Shown: positions 16,982 through 27,121, numbered from the stretch's first letter. The stretch: 64,000 nucleotides of DNA from Mycobacteriales bacterium (GCA_012842085.1 DUTM01000008.1:1-64000); one strand, 5' to 3'. The notes: a model not told the origin generated them from the sequence alone. A program made the numbers and translations.

Positions 16982-17905
16982 ATGGCTAAAAAGAAAAACA
17001 AGAAAAATATTGACGTTCCCGCAGGTATGAGCCGTCGCCAGGCGAAACTCGCAGCCCGTGCCGCAGAGCGCGCCGCCCTCAATGTGGACCCTCGTGTCTT
17101 CCGTGGTGTCGCCGCCGAATACGATCTCATCGCTATGCGCGAATTTGTCGCCTCCGCAACCTTCCCCACCACCGTCACCAGCCCCAGTGGCGATGTGGAG
17201 GTCCATATTTGTACCGTCCTGCCCGGCGCCATCCCCGCCCTCCGTTTTGAGGAGGAGTTTGGTGGTACCCGCATGGTAGCGGTGCAATCCCCCACCCCCT
17301 CCAATAATCCTGCCCAGGATTTGGCTGCCGCCATCGAGTGGGTGTTGACGGCAGAGCCCGGCGAGAATACGCGCCGCGTGGAAGCCACCGAGGACACCCC
17401 TGCCCTCACCGATTATCTGTCGGCCGAGGAAGCCCCGCAGGTGACGGTGCATGACAACTTCAACTGGTGGATCCCGGAGGACGCGGAGCTGGACGCCCAA
17501 ATGCACAGGGGTATTAATGCCGCCAACGACGCCATGATGCCTTCGGTGCGGTTGGAGGCCGATAAGGGTGCCGCCTATTGGACGAACGCGGGGGATAAAG
17601 CCCATGTGCGCTGGGTGCGCCCCGAGGAAGAGGACGATATTTTCCGCGCGTTGGTAAAGGTGCACGCGGCGGGTGAACTCACCTTGGGTGAGGGAAGCCG
17701 CTACGCCGGCATGTTCCGTGCCCATGGCCGCATCGTGCCGGTCTTTGACGTGGAGGTGGATCAGCCCGCCGACACCTGGCAGGAAGCTTTGGAGCAGTTG
17801 GGTGTAGCCATTGACAAGGTGATGGGCGATAAATCTCCCTACACTGCGGAGGAGCGGAAGTCCCGCAATCTGCTGAATTCGCGGCAGATCACCATCCGCG
17901 ACTAG
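16982..17905 (+). CDS. DUF5926 family protein
   Basis: The 307-residue cytoplasmic protein starts with a Lys-rich tail (MAKKKNKKNIDVPAGMSRRQ) and then follows the pattern of the actinobacterial DUF5926 family: YDLIAMREFVASATFPTTV, HDNFNWWIPEDAELDAQMH, AYWTNAGDKAHVRWVRPEEE and SRYAGMFRAHGRIVPVFDV. No catalytic motif is evident and the molecular role is unknown. It starts at ATG 16982, divergent from the Tat esterase, and ends 6 bases from the convergent LCP gene. Confidence 0.7.
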   Translation: MAKKKNKKNIDVPAGMSRRQAKLAARAAERAALNVDPRVFRGVAAEYDLIAMREFVASATFPTTVTSPSGDVEVHICTVLPGAIPALRFEEEFGGTRMVAVQSPTPSNNPAQDLAAAIEWVLTAEPGENTRRVEATEDTPALTDYLSAEEAPQVTVHDNFNWWIPEDAELDAQMHRGINAANDAMMPSVRLEADKGAAYWTNAGDKAHVRWVRPEEEDDIFRALVKVHAAGELTLGEGSRYAGMFRAHGRIVPVFDVEVDQPADTWQEALEQLGVAIDKVMGDKSPYTAEERKSRNLLNSRQITIRD

Positions 17906-17911
17906 CGCCCG

Positions 17912-19333
17912 CTATTCGGAGATGAGGTAATCGGGTATCTCATCTCCGGAGGCGATGGCCCTCCAGAACGTGGCCGTGTCGTCGTTCCACATCACAACCG
18001 CACCCGACTCGTTGTCAACCAGTTCACCAATGGGCAGGGTGGTGGTGACGTGGTCGGATGACATGGCCCAGGCGAGGCGCCCCAGACTGAAGAAGTGGCT
18101 GTTCTTGTCGAGGGTGAGTGCCTTGCCGGCGCTGTTGGTGAGCTTGAAGAACTTGATGGGGCTCAGGAGCGTGCGGGCGTTGATGGCCTCGTCCGCAAAG
18201 TTGCTCAAGAATTCACGTTGATGTTCCACTCTGTCAAGGTCTGCGCGGGGAGTTTGGCGAGTGCGCACATATCCGAGGGCCGTCTTGCCGTCTGCTTTCT
18301 GGCAGCCCGCATCCACATTGAGATCCGCTAGCGGGTCGTTGATGGGGGAGCTGGGGCAAATCGTGACTCCCCCAATGGCGTCGGTCATGGCGGCGAAACC
18401 AGCGAAGTCAATCTCCATGTAGTGGTTGACGTGCACGCCGGCAGCCTGCTCAAAGGTCTTGACCAGCAGTTCGGGGCCACCATAGGCGTAGGCGGCATTA
18501 ATCTTGTCGTTGCCGTAGCCCGGAATGTAGACGTACGAGTCACGCGGAATCGACACCAACACTTTTTGGCCACCCACATGCGGAATATGCATCAACATGA
18601 TGACGTCGGTGCGCTGCGAACCCAGATCCCCACCCACACCGAGGCTTTCCCGCTTCTTGGAGTCCATACCGGAGCGGCTGTCGGAGCCAACCAAAAGCCA
18701 GTTGGTGCCAGCCGTGCGCCCAATCATGTGTTCGGAAAGCGCATCGACGCGCGACACATTAGTTCCGAAGGTAATCAACCCAGCCAGGCCACCGACCACG
18801 ACTAACAGCACAAAGGTGAGTGCCAAGATCACAACGGTGCGGAAAATACCGCCCGGGGTGAGCTTAATAGTGGGGGGCGCTTTTTTGGGTTTTTGGGTGG
18901 GTTGGTAGAGACCCTCCACCGGAGCTTTCTCTGCCGCACCCCGTTGCCGGTACACCTCGCTGGGGGGAAGTTTGTAACGCTGCGGGGTGCCGGGTCTGCC
19001 ACCCGGGCCGGTTTGAACGCCGCGAGACTGCTGCACCCGGCGGATCCGTTTGGCTTGCTGTTGGTCGTCAACACCAGGAAGGGGGCCACGGTAGGGGCGA
19101 GCCTGCGCCAAGCTATCCTTAGAGATGCGCCGGGCATGCCGTGGACCCTGGCGTTTGGGCTGCTCGCCACTGTTTTCTTGCTGCTTTTTATTTCGGGCAG
19201 CAGGAGGCACCCAGCTGTTGGATGTCGAATCCCAAAACTCCGGCTGCTGGGGTGCAGCGTACTGCCCGGAGTTGGTGTCCTTCTTCTGCGAGTCTTTCTT
19301 GTCAGAAGAAGGCTGGTCGGGTGTTGCAACCAT
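17912..19333 (-). CDS. LytR-CpsA-Psr (LCP) family cell-wall ligase
   Basis: LCP proteins attach wall polymers (arabinogalactan in mycolata) to peptidoglycan from lipid-linked precursors. The 473-residue protein has a long disordered, Gln/Pro/Lys-rich cytoplasmic N-terminus (1-155), one transmembrane helix (RTVVILALTFVLLVVVGGLA), then an extracytoplasmic LCP domain: WLLVGSDSRSGM, RTDVIMLMHIPHVGG, VSIPRDSYVYIPGYGNDKIN, AYAYGG and ALGYVRTRQTPRADLDRVEH with the Arg and Asp residues that contact the pyrophosphate lipid. No C-terminal LytR_C extension is present. It diverges from the membrane protein gene at 19367. Confidence 0.88.
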   Translation of the reverse strand: MVATPDQPSSDKKDSQKKDTNSGQYAAPQQPEFWDSTSNSWVPPAARNKKQQENSGEQPKRQGPRHARRISKDSLAQARPYRGPLPGVDDQQQAKRIRRVQQSRGVQTGPGGRPGTPQRYKLPPSEVYRQRGAAEKAPVEGLYQPTQKPKKAPPTIKLTPGGIFRTVVILALTFVLLVVVGGLAGLITFGTNVSRVDALSEHMIGRTAGTNWLLVGSDSRSGMDSKKRESLGVGGDLGSQRTDVIMLMHIPHVGGQKVLVSIPRDSYVYIPGYGNDKINAAYAYGGPELLVKTFEQAAGVHVNHYMEIDFAGFAAMTDAIGGVTICPSSPINDPLADLNVDAGCQKADGKTALGYVRTRQTPRADLDRVEHQREFLSNFADEAINARTLLSPIKFFKLTNSAGKALTLDKNSHFFSLGRLAWAMSSDHVTTTLPIGELVDNESGAVVMWNDDTATFWRAIASGDEIPDYLISE

Positions 19334-19366
19334 GTTTATAGATTAGCCAAAGGTAGAGTTTTTGAC

Positions 19367-20260
19367 GTGCCGGAACAAAATGAACAACCACCTCGCAAAG
19401 TCCTCACGATCCTTCGTGTAGTGGCTGTTATTGTCCTTGCTGTAGTTTTATTCGTATTCGGAATCCTCATTTTATCAGTTCCTGAACTGATTACAGGAGG
19501 GGCAGCCGATACGGACGGTGAAGCAATCCGCAATAGCCTCTACGGAATAATACTCATTGCCGTCGGTTTATTGCTGTTCTTCTACCAAATCATGCGTCTT
19601 CGCCGCGCACGGCGCAAACACGACCCCGCAGAGAGTTCCATCGACGGCAGCCGACCGGGTATTGGGGGAGCCGGGGGAGAGGCCGTCACCAGCGCAAACG
19701 AAACTAATGGGCGGCAGTTGCGCCACACCGATGCCAGCACCGAAGCCCGCGCTAAAGTGGCCGGAGAACTGGGTGGCGAACTGGTGGAAGAATCCGGACG
19801 CATTATCCGTATCCCCCGCGACACTCTGGATGATCGCCTCCGGGACGTCTTCGACCAGGGCTGCGAATGGCTGGACGCCGGCGAGCTGAAAGACTCCGCC
19901 TTCCCGGTAGCGCTCCTTATCCCCAGCCGTCAAGAGCTCCTGGACTACCTCAGCGAACACTATCCGCCCCGCACCATCATGATGGCCAACCACATTGGGA
20001 AAGGCTCCGGGCTGCCCTACTTTGTGAACGAGGGCGTGCACCTGCACTGCGCAATGGTGAACCGTCCCCACGATGTGGAAATCATGCTGGACCACTACGC
20101 ACCCCATATTCCGCTGGCCTGTGTGCTGGTCGCCGGCAATATGCCCCTGGATACGCGGGGCACCGACTCCAACCAGATGGAGACCATCCGCAACTCCGTC
20201 ATCGGTCTGCTGTGCTGGCATGAGGAACGCGACGACTATATTTTGGTGACACCCCGCTAA
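19367..20260 (+). CDS. Membrane protein with two N-terminal helices and an unknown cytoplasmic domain
   Basis: From GTG 19367 (MPEQNEQPPRKVLTILRVV) the protein has about 297 residues: two transmembrane helices (VVAVIVLAVVLFVFGILILS and SLYGIILIAVGLLLFFYQIM), a basic and acidic linker, then a folded domain of about 170 residues with GRIIRIPRDTLDDRLRDVFD, LIPSRQELLDYLSEHYPPR and ASP-type loops such as DTRGTDSNQMETIRNS. I do not recognise the domain. The open frame continues upstream across the divergent LCP gene, but that part is antisense, so the start at 19367 is chosen; AAAGGTAG lies 10 or more bases upstream. It precedes pheA by 52 bases. Confidence 0.55.
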   Translation: MPEQNEQPPRKVLTILRVVAVIVLAVVLFVFGILILSVPELITGGAADTDGEAIRNSLYGIILIAVGLLLFFYQIMRLRRARRKHDPAESSIDGSRPGIGGAGGEAVTSANETNGRQLRHTDASTEARAKVAGELGGELVEESGRIIRIPRDTLDDRLRDVFDQGCEWLDAGELKDSAFPVALLIPSRQELLDYLSEHYPPRTIMMANHIGKGSGLPYFVNEGVHLHCAMVNRPHDVEIMLDHYAPHIPLACVLVAGNMPLDTRGTDSNQMETIRNSVIGLLCWHEERDDYILVTPR

Positions 20261-20312
20261 AGAGTTCCCACACCCCGCGATACCGACCCACCTTGCCGGT
20301 AAGCTGGAGTGC

Positions 20313-21236
20313 GTGATCAGCATTTCTTATCTCGGCCCACGGGGCACCTTCAGCGAAGCAGCCCTGCAACAAATAATCGACGACAAGCCGGTGACGGCAC
20401 TGCAGAATGTGGGGGAGCGGATAGCTGCCGCCACACCCCCCGACGCGCTGCAGATGGTGCGGGACGGCCACGTCGACTACGCCCTTGTTCCTACCGAAAA
20501 CTTTGTGGACGGCCCCGTCACCCCCACCCTCGACTCGCTCGCAGGTGACGACCGGCTGCAGATCTATGCCGAAACCGAAATACCGGTGGTGTTCTCCATG
20601 CTGGTGCGCCCTGGCACCACCCTGGATGATGTGAAAACCGTGGGAACCCATCCGGTGGCTATGGCGCAGGTGCGTGAATGGGTGGAGGAGAAGCTGCCCG
20701 CTGCCGAGAAGAAAACCACCAACTCCACGGCTGCTGCCGCCCAGGCGGTGGCGGACGGGGAACTGGATATGGCGGCGGCCCCCGCCCGAGCCGGGGAAAT
20801 CTTGGGATTGGAGGCGCTCGCCGAAGGGGTGGCTGACGTGCAGGGTGCCTACACGCGTTTCATTCTGGTGGGCAAACCCGGCAAACCCTCCCCCCGCACC
20901 GGACGCGACCGCACCTCCATGGTGTTCCAGTTGCCCAACGAACCGGCGACACTGGTGAACGCCATGAACGAATATGGGATGCGGGGGGTGGACCTGACCC
21001 GTATTGAGTCTCGTCCCACTCGCCAAAAATTCGGTAGCTACAACTTCTTCATCGAATGTGTGGGCCATATTGATGATGCCGCCGTGGCGGAAACGATGCA
21101 GGCGCTGCACCGGCGTGCCAGCTGGCTGCGGTACCTGGGGTCGTGGCCCGCCTATGATGAAGCCGGCACCCCGCCCCCAAACTTTGATGATTCGGTAGAT
21201 TGGGTGGCGAACCTAAGGGAAGGGAAGGTCGAATAG
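20313..21236 (+). CDS. pheA: Prephenate dehydratase
   Basis: Converts prephenate to phenylpyruvate in phenylalanine biosynthesis. The 307-residue monofunctional enzyme starts ISYLGPRGTFSEAALQQI, has VDYALVPTENFVDGPV, NSTAAAAQAVADGELDMAAA and the TRF motif in QGAYTRFILVGKP. The C-terminal ACT domain, for phenylalanine feedback, has GVDLTRIESRPTRQKFGSYN. No chorismate mutase domain is present. GTG 20313 follows CTGGAG. The stop codon directly abuts the ATG of the histidine phosphatase gene, so the two are translationally linked. Confidence 0.93.
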   Translation: MISISYLGPRGTFSEAALQQIIDDKPVTALQNVGERIAAATPPDALQMVRDGHVDYALVPTENFVDGPVTPTLDSLAGDDRLQIYAETEIPVVFSMLVRPGTTLDDVKTVGTHPVAMAQVREWVEEKLPAAEKKTTNSTAAAAQAVADGELDMAAAPARAGEILGLEALAEGVADVQGAYTRFILVGKPGKPSPRTGRDRTSMVFQLPNEPATLVNAMNEYGMRGVDLTRIESRPTRQKFGSYNFFIECVGHIDDAAVAETMQALHRRASWLRYLGSWPAYDEAGTPPPNFDDSVDWVANLREGKVE

Positions 21237-22097
21237 ATGGCCCGTCATTTGCTCATGCTGCGGCATGGGGAAACTTTTGCGAACCTGGAAAAACGTCTTG
21301 ACACGCGTGTGCCGGGAGCCTCCCTCACCGAGAGGGGTAAAGAACAGGCTCGTGAATGGGGCAGACAACGCGACCCCCGGTCACTTACTCTTATTGGGAC
21401 GTCGGAAGCACTCCGCGCCCGCCAAACTGGCCGCGAAATCCTGAACGGTATGCGGGAAGCGTTCCCGCATGTTGCCCAAAATGAGTTCCCGGAGCTGCGT
21501 ATTATTCCGGGCATTTACGAAACGCAGGTGGGGGATTGGGAAGACGGCATTATTGATGACGTCAACCTGCTGGCCAAATGGTTTGGGCTTTTCCTCACCT
21601 GGCTGAAAGGCGACTGGAAGACCTCCTCGCCCGGGCCATTGGGGGAGAATGCGCGCATGGTGGCGGATCGGGCCATGCCCCAGATCCACGCCCTCTACGA
21701 GGAGTTCTTCAACGGCACCAGCGCCCGCGCCCAAGACCAAGAGAAGGACGTGCTGCTGGTGGCCCACGGTGCCATCATTCCGCTGATGACCACCATGATG
21801 GTGCCCGACATGGATAAGCGCTTCGCCTTCTGGTCCTTCCTGGGCAACACCGACACCGTCACCCTCCAGCCCCGCGCACAGGAGGCAGCGCTAGCCGGAG
21901 AAGCAGCAGCAGTTGACCAAGCAGAACAGCTTGTGTGGGATTTGCTGCGGTGGGGTTCCCAAGAACCGCCCTTTATTTGTGACGTTCCGGAAGAGAACGA
22001 CAATGTGGAGGCCATCGCCAACCTGAAATTCAGCTCCATGGGGAAGCGGGCGGCGGCACCGCAAGTTCCGGGAGTGGGCACCGGCAAAGAAGACTAG
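21237..22097 (+). CDS. Histidine phosphatase family protein (phosphoglycerate mutase-like)
   Basis: The 286-residue protein has the RHG signature MLRHGETFANLEKRLDTRVP with the phospho-accepting His at residue 10, LIGTSEALRARQTGREIL, PGIYETQVGDWEDG and the second catalytic His in VLLVAHGAIIPLMTTMMVPD. This is branch 1 of the superfamily. The substrate is unknown; a location directly after pheA is seen in corynebacteria. Its ATG follows the pheA TAG without a gap, with GGGAAGGGAAGG as the ribosome binding region inside pheA. Confidence 0.83.
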   Translation: MARHLLMLRHGETFANLEKRLDTRVPGASLTERGKEQAREWGRQRDPRSLTLIGTSEALRARQTGREILNGMREAFPHVAQNEFPELRIIPGIYETQVGDWEDGIIDDVNLLAKWFGLFLTWLKGDWKTSSPGPLGENARMVADRAMPQIHALYEEFFNGTSARAQDQEKDVLLVAHGAIIPLMTTMMVPDMDKRFAFWSFLGNTDTVTLQPRAQEAALAGEAAAVDQAEQLVWDLLRWGSQEPPFICDVPEENDNVEAIANLKFSSMGKRAAAPQVPGVGTGKED

Positions 22098-22109
22098 CGC
22101 AAGCTGTTT

Positions 22110-23660
22110 TTAGAATCCGCTCGGCACCGAGTTGTTGAGCAGCGGGTCGTTGCTCATGTCCGGCAGCTGCTCGTTGTCCTTCGGAGGCAGTGGCTTCACC
22201 TTCGGGGGTTTTTGGCCATCGATCAGCAGTTTCGGGCTTTTCACGCTGTACTGCAGTTCCGCAAGACCATCCTTATTGGACTTCGTCAGGTAGCAGTTGA
22301 CGGTGCTGCTGCCGGCGTTCCACCCCGCGAGCGAAACCCGCGACCATACCGGGGTGAGAGTACTTTTTCGGAGTTTCTCCGGCGACCCCACATACTTGTT
22401 GGCCATCTCCACGCACTTCTTCTCCGAGTACGCATTCTGTTGGCGAGTAGTGGGCATGCGGTCTTTAAAGTGTTCCTTCAGGTCGAACGTGCCAACCACC
22501 TCAATGACGTGAGGCTGCTCGCAGTTGACGGCACGACCCGGGGTTTGGGTGTTGGGGATAATCGACAGGCAGGTACCGGCCGACCAGGTGAGTGCCTGCG
22601 ACTGCTCCGCCACCCGGTTGGTGAAAACGGGGTTGTCGCTATTGGCAATACTGGCCTCGATGCCGCACACCAGGGTGCGCACACCCTTATTCCAAGCGGA
22701 GTTGTCGGGATCCAACAGCCCCCCCCGGAAACGGCCCGCAGGATCCAAACCTTTCGGCAAGTAGGAGTCCACCAGCGGACGGCACATTCCTTGGCGGAGG
22801 CTTTCAACCTGCGCAGGGCTCAACGGATCCGATTTTTTGTCGAAGCGCTGGTTGGGGTAGCGGTCCAGGTCAATGACGCCAGCCACCTCGAACCGGTGGG
22901 GTTGGTCGCAGTTGACGCGCCGGAAGTTAATGAGGGTGCCATCCGATTCGGCAATATCCCAATGCAGGCAAGAACCCATGGTGGCATAGTCGAAGCCGCG
23001 ACCCGCGTCGGTAGCGCCACCCACGGTGAGTGACGGGAGTTTATCCTCGGGAATGTCGTCGGCGTTGAGGTGGACTGCCAACACTGCGACCAGCGCACCC
23101 ACAATAATGGCGCTTACTGTGATGAGCCATTTGCTGCGAGACCAGAGGGGTGCCCGCTTGGCATCTTCACTATCGGGATTTTCGATAGCAGCTTTCTGCA
23201 GCTCCGCGTCCTCGGAAGGATCGACGGCCTCTTTAAGTTTGTGGACACCCGCGGCAACGAATTCTTTGGGGCCGCGGTGGGGCGTTTTAGTGTGATCGGC
23301 TTTGCGAGCTTTGCGGCTCTTCTTCTTGGCTTTGGTGGCCTTTTCAGCCTTTTCTGCCGGTGCGGCGGCTGCTGCGGAAGTCGATTCCGGGGCGGTGTCG
23401 GCCTCCGGTGCGCGGTGCGCTGCAGCGGGTGTGGGCTCCGGTGCCTTGTCGCGGGAATGTTTGCCGGTAGAGCCAGTGGCTGAGCCGGTGGGTGTCTCCG
23501 CCTCCGCGGCACGCTCGTTAATACGACGGGGAACACCGCGAGTGGTGCCACTGCCGTTTTCGTCGCTACTGAAGGCAGCACTCGAAGTGGCTTGGGTCAT
23601 GGGTTTGCCCAGCCACTTGCGGGAAGATCCTCTTCTTGGTTTGCGACGTCTTTTAGCCAT
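22110..23660 (-). CDS. Membrane protein with two Septum_form-type domains
   Basis: The 516-residue protein has a long Ala/Lys/Pro-rich cytoplasmic region (1-175), a transmembrane helix ([20 protein letters not shown]), and an extracytoplasmic part with two similar domains: [20 protein letters not shown] with [16 protein letters not shown], and [20 protein letters not shown] with [14 protein letters not shown]. The paired C...C-x-x-PH-x-x-EV pattern is characteristic of the Septum_form (septum formation) family in actinobacteria. A role at the division septum is suggested by the family name only. The tail is Pro/Lys-rich. It diverges from serS and converges on the histidine phosphatase gene. 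Confidence 0.72.
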   Translation of the reverse strand: MAKRRRKPRRGSSRKWLGKPMTQATSSAAFSSDENGSGTTRGVPRRINERAAEAETPTGSATGSTGKHSRDKAPEPTPAAAHRAPEADTAPESTSAAAAAPAEKAEKATKAKKKSRKARKADHTKTPHRGPKEFVAAGVHKLKEAVDPSEDAELQKAAIENPDSEDAKRAPLWSRSKWLITVSAIIVGALVAVLAVHLNADDIPEDKLPSLTVGGATDAGRGFDYATMGSCLHWDIAESDGTLINFRRVNCDQPHRFEVAGVIDLDRYPNQRFDKKSDPLSPAQVESLRQGMCRPLVDSYLPKGLDPAGRFRGGLLDPDNSAWNKGVRTLVCGIEASIANSDNPVFTNRVAEQSQALTWSAGTCLSIIPNTQTPGRAVNCEQPHVIEVVGTFDLKEHFKDRMPTTRQQNAYSEKKCVEMANKYVGSPEKLRKSTLTPVWSRVSLAGWNAGSSTVNCYLTKSNKDGLAELQYSVKSPKLLIDGQKPPKVKPLPPKDNEQLPDMSNDPLLNNSVPSGF

Positions 23661-23735
23661 TTGTTCTTATTGTGCCTTTTTCTCCACAAATCGGGTAGTT
23701 CTGGTCCTGCAAAAGCACGTATTAAGATGGTAGTT

Positions 23736-24998
23736 GTGATCGATCTTAAATTCTTGCGCGAAAATCCTGACCTTGTCCGCGACTCCCAACGCACCCGCGG
23801 TGAAGACCCCGCCTTGGTTGATGAACTGCTTGCTGCCGACGAAAAACGGCGTTCATCCATCCAAACCGCAGACGAACTGCGCCGGGACCAGAAATCTTTC
23901 GGCAAGAAAATCGGCGCCGCCTCCAAGGAGGAACGCCCCGCGCTCCTCGAGGAAGCTAAAACTCTTGCTGCCCGCGTGAAAGAAGCGGAAGCTGCACAGA
24001 AGGAAGCTGCCGCCACGGTGGAAGACATCCAGAATCGGCTCGCAAACGTCGTCGCCCCCGAGGTTCCCGCCGGTGGGGAGGACGACTTTGTGGAGCTTGA
24101 GCGGGTGGGCGAGATTCCCGAATTCGATTTCCCGGTGCGCGACCACCTAGAGCTGGCCGAAATGGCGGACATTATCGACATGCAGCGGGGCGCCAAAGTC
24201 TCCGGCTCCCGCTTCTACTTCCTGAAAGGCGCCGGTGCGCTGCTCGAGATGGCGCTTACCCAGCTCGCCATCTCCAAAGCGGTGGAGTATGGCTTTACCG
24301 TCATGATCCCGCCCGTCCTAGTACTGCCAGAGATTATGCAGGGCACGGGCTTCAACGTGGAGCACGACGACGAGATTTACCGCCTCGGCACCGATGATCT
24401 TTACCTGGTGGGAACCAGTGAAGTGGCTCTAGCCGGCTACCACAAAGACGAGATCCTGGACCTGTCCGAGGGGCCGATCCGCTATGCCGGATACTCCAGC
24501 TGTTTCCGGCGCGAAGCTGGCTCCTACGGCAAAGACACACGCGGCATTATTCGTGTCCACCAGTTCAACAAGGTGGAAATGTTTACCTACTGCACCCCGG
24601 AGCAGGCGGAAGAAGAGCACCAGAAACTGCTGCAGCTGGAGAAAGAAATGCTGAAGCTGGTGGAGGTGCCGTTCCGCGTCATCGATATTGCCGGTGGGGA
24701 TTTGGGTACGTCCGCCGCTCGCAAATTCGACTGTGAGGCATGGGTTCCCAGCCAGAACACTTTCCGGGAACTTACCTCCACCTCCAACTGCACCACATTC
24801 CAGGCACGGCGCCTGCAGACTCGCTACCGCGATGAGGACGGCCGCACCCAAATGGTGGCAACCCTCAACGGCACCTTGGCAACCACTCGTTGGTTGGTGG
24901 CCATTATGGAAAACCACCAGCAGGAGGATGGATCCATGGTGATTCCCGAGGCACTGCGCCCCTATATGGGGGGTATGGAGGTTATTAGCCCCAAATAG
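23736..24998 (+). CDS. serS: Seryl-tRNA synthetase
   Basis: Charges tRNA-Ser (and tRNA-Sec where present). From GTG 23736 the product begins [18 protein letters not shown] as in relatives; an ATG at 23727 would add three residues. The N-terminal antiparallel coiled coil that grips the tRNA long arm covers about residues 25-105. Class II motif 2 is [20 protein letters not shown], with FNKVEMF following, and motif 3 is [35 protein letters not shown] marks the serine-binding region. Length (about 420) is normal. The start lies 75 bases from the divergent Septum_form gene. Confidence 0.95.
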   Translation: MIDLKFLRENPDLVRDSQRTRGEDPALVDELLAADEKRRSSIQTADELRRDQKSFGKKIGAASKEERPALLEEAKTLAARVKEAEAAQKEAAATVEDIQNRLANVVAPEVPAGGEDDFVELERVGEIPEFDFPVRDHLELAEMADIIDMQRGAKVSGSRFYFLKGAGALLEMALTQLAISKAVEYGFTVMIPPVLVLPEIMQGTGFNVEHDDEIYRLGTDDLYLVGTSEVALAGYHKDEILDLSEGPIRYAGYSSCFRREAGSYGKDTRGIIRVHQFNKVEMFTYCTPEQAEEEHQKLLQLEKEMLKLVEVPFRVIDIAGGDLGTSAARKFDCEAWVPSQNTFRELTSTSNCTTFQARRLQTRYRDEDGRTQMVATLNGTLATTRWLVAIMENHQQEDGSMVIPEALRPYMGGMEVISPK

Positions 24999-25179
24999 TT
25001 GCCTCAGCAGCGCTCCAGTCCCTTTTTGGGAGAGTCCACGCAGCCGTACAGTTATTTTTAAGTTTTCTGAAATATATTCAAATCGTCACGTGTTATACCC
25101 AATACATACGCGCATAGTCGCTGAATCTGCCCCAACTTTGCGCGTACCATGAAAAGCAGATCGCTTAAGGAGCAGTTCT

Positions 25180-26064
25180 ATGACAACTCCGCAGAACTAT
25201 GGAAATTCCTACAGTCCCCAGAATCAATCCGCAACCATGAACACCACTGAGGAGAAAACTGAGCAGACTGCGAGCGATCGCAGCATCGACTTCTCCTACA
25301 TGCTTTATATGGCTGGCCATGTGATGGCACTCGTGGCCTACTTCATCATGCTCAATCATTTTGTGGGCGTATCGAACGCCTATTTCGCAGCCAAAGACAG
25401 CGGTGGCGGATACTTGAATATCACTGTTGAAACCCCCTCCGCTGCGCTTGCTTTCCTTATTCTCATCACCCTTGTCATCCTGCCTTTAGGCATTGCTTCC
25501 ACCTATCTGCTGAAGCGCGGAACCCCGATGGATCGTCTTGTTTCCAGCGTCTTCCTAGCGATTGCGATTGCTTCTGCAATTGCCGCAGCAGTCAAACTTG
25601 AACCACTCTTCTTCAGCTTCGTTGCCATTCTGCTGGCTGCTGTTCTGGTGCTCGAATGGGTGTCCCCGTTCGCGGTGTACTTCGACGGAAAGAAAGCGGA
25701 CTTCACCCGCAAACCTTCCCCCGTCTACTCCGGTCCCGCCTACCCGAACATGCCTGGATATGGGCAGCCGCAAGGCTACCCCGCCTACCCGCAGCAGGGT
25801 TACCAGCAGCAAGGCTTCGGACAGCCCAATCCGCAACAGGGCTACCAGCAGGGTTACCCGCAGCAGGGCTATGGTCAGTTCCAGCAGGGTGGACAGGCTC
25901 CCAACCCGTACCAGTCCGCTCCGCAGAACCCCTACGCTGCACCCACCCAGAGTGACGCCAACAGCTGGAGTGGCAGCACCACGCAGTCCGGTCAGGCCAC
26001 GGAAGATAACTCCTCCGAGGCTCCCACTGAGCAGTACCCGGCTGAAGGAAACTCAGACCAATAA
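25180..26064 (+). CDS. Four-helix membrane protein with Gln/Gly/Tyr/Pro-rich tail
   Basis: The 294-residue protein has four probable transmembrane helices (AGHVMALVAYFIMLNHF, AALAFLILITLVILPLGIA, VFLAIAIASAIAAAV, FVAILLAAVLVLEWVSPF) in residues 40-170, followed by an unstructured tail of repeating QQGY/PQQG units (about 190-260) and a Ser/Thr-rich end. The body is compatible with DUF4870-like small membrane proteins, but this is not certain. AAGGAG precedes ATG 25180. The gene at 26092 follows 27 bases later and also has a low-complexity segment, so the two probably form an operon. Confidence 0.6.
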   Translation: MTTPQNYGNSYSPQNQSATMNTTEEKTEQTASDRSIDFSYMLYMAGHVMALVAYFIMLNHFVGVSNAYFAAKDSGGGYLNITVETPSAALAFLILITLVILPLGIASTYLLKRGTPMDRLVSSVFLAIAIASAIAAAVKLEPLFFSFVAILLAAVLVLEWVSPFAVYFDGKKADFTRKPSPVYSGPAYPNMPGYGQPQGYPAYPQQGYQQQGFGQPNPQQGYQQGYPQQGYGQFQQGGQAPNPYQSAPQNPYAAPTQSDANSWSGSTTQSGQATEDNSSEAPTEQYPAEGNSDQ

Positions 26065-26091
26065 GTAAATATAAGGTGGAGGAGGATCCAC

Positions 26092-27000
26092 ATGTCTGAC
26101 AATCAGCAGCATCACAATTCCCCCGACGACCAGCACGAAAAAAAGACGGAGATTCTGCCAACATATCTGGAAGATGCCTCGCAGCTTCCCCCGAATGTGC
26201 GGCTCGTTGGGCAGGATCAGCACGGCAACCTTATTTATGAGGAAGTGCCTGTGCAGTCCCAAGGTGCAGGTACCAACGACTATCTGGTTCCCTCCTCTTC
26301 TGCTACCGGAGCACCTGGCGCCATGGGTGCTGCAGGCGTAGCAGGCGCTGGCGGGGCAGGTGGTTACGGCGGCGGCTACGGAGGTGGCTACGGGGGCGGC
26401 AACTACTACAGTGGCCAGTACCCGGGCGGCCCAGGAGCCGCACAGCCTCCCCAGCCGGACAACGATGATGACGACGACGAAAAAAGTAACCCGGCAGTTA
26501 TTGTGTTGAGCGTTCTGCTGGTGCTGCTTCTCATCGGCATTATTGCGCTGCTGGGACTCATCTTCATTCCGGATGCGCCGCTCAACAACATTGCAGACAA
26601 CGGCACCGTCACCACCTCCATTACCGAAACGGAATCGCCCACAACCACCACCGAGGAAGAGGACGAAGATTTTGAGGGAGACTTCGCCGATCTTGTGGTC
26701 CGGCTGCCCCGCGGCTATGTGCTGTCCGACCCCATCGAACCGGTGGAGGGCGAAGACTACCGCATTGTGAACCCGTGCAGTGTGGTGGAGGAGGGGGAGA
26801 CCTGCACCTCGGAGGAATTCGCGGAAGCAATGCAGGAAGCCTACATCGAGAACGATGGACTGGATGGGGACATGCGCTTCTATGCGGAGTCGCCTATCAC
26901 CAACGAAAGCTATCCCGTCAAGTGCGAAGCCCAGAACGGTGGCAAGGTGCTGTGCGTGAGTGGACGGGACGGTAGCGCCGCCATCATTATCGACTACTAA
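26092..27000 (+). CDS. Single-pass membrane protein with Gly/Tyr-rich N-terminal region
   Basis: The 302-residue protein has a polar N-terminus with a GGYGGGYGGGYGGG block near residues 90-105, a run of Asp residues, one transmembrane helix (AVIVLSVLLVLLLIGIIALL), a Thr/Glu-rich stalk and a predicted extracytoplasmic domain (about 200-302) with four Cys residues (NPCSVVEEGETCTSEEFAEA, VKCEAQNGGKVLCVSG) that could form two disulfides. No family recognised; the layout resembles actinobacterial cell-envelope proteins. GGTGGAGGAGG gives a very strong ribosome binding site before ATG 26092. Confidence 0.6.
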   Translation: MSDNQQHHNSPDDQHEKKTEILPTYLEDASQLPPNVRLVGQDQHGNLIYEEVPVQSQGAGTNDYLVPSSSATGAPGAMGAAGVAGAGGAGGYGGGYGGGYGGGNYYSGQYPGGPGAAQPPQPDNDDDDDEKSNPAVIVLSVLLVLLLIGIIALLGLIFIPDAPLNNIADNGTVTTSITETESPTTTTEEEDEDFEGDFADLVVRLPRGYVLSDPIEPVEGEDYRIVNPCSVVEEGETCTSEEFAEAMQEAYIENDGLDGDMRFYAESPITNESYPVKCEAQNGGKVLCVSGRDGSAAIIIDY

Positions 27001-27049
27001 AACAGAATTTATATACCCCCTTAAGTGGGTTAAATACGGTAAATACGCA

Positions 27050-27082
27050 GGGTGCTCTGGTTTAACCAGGGCACCCTGTTTA
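27050..27082 (+). terminator. Intrinsic terminator after the two membrane protein genes
   Basis: GGGTGCTCTGG pairs with CCAGGGCACCC (one mismatch) around TTTAA, followed by TGTTTAT. It lies 49 bases after the stop of the preceding gene and upstream of the lipase gene. Confidence 0.65.
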
Positions 27083-27121
27083 TGGTGAAAGTGTCTATTC
27101 CCCCTGGCACTAAGGTCCACC

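Noticed and set aside
25780-25910. Short repeated DNA units resembling a repeat array
   Set aside because: They encode the QQGY/PQQG protein repeats of a membrane protein; no constant repeats with unique spacers, so not CRISPR.
26350-26402. GGC/GGT-rich tandem DNA in the second membrane protein
   Set aside because: In-frame Gly/Tyr codons of a coding region, not a structural DNA repeat.
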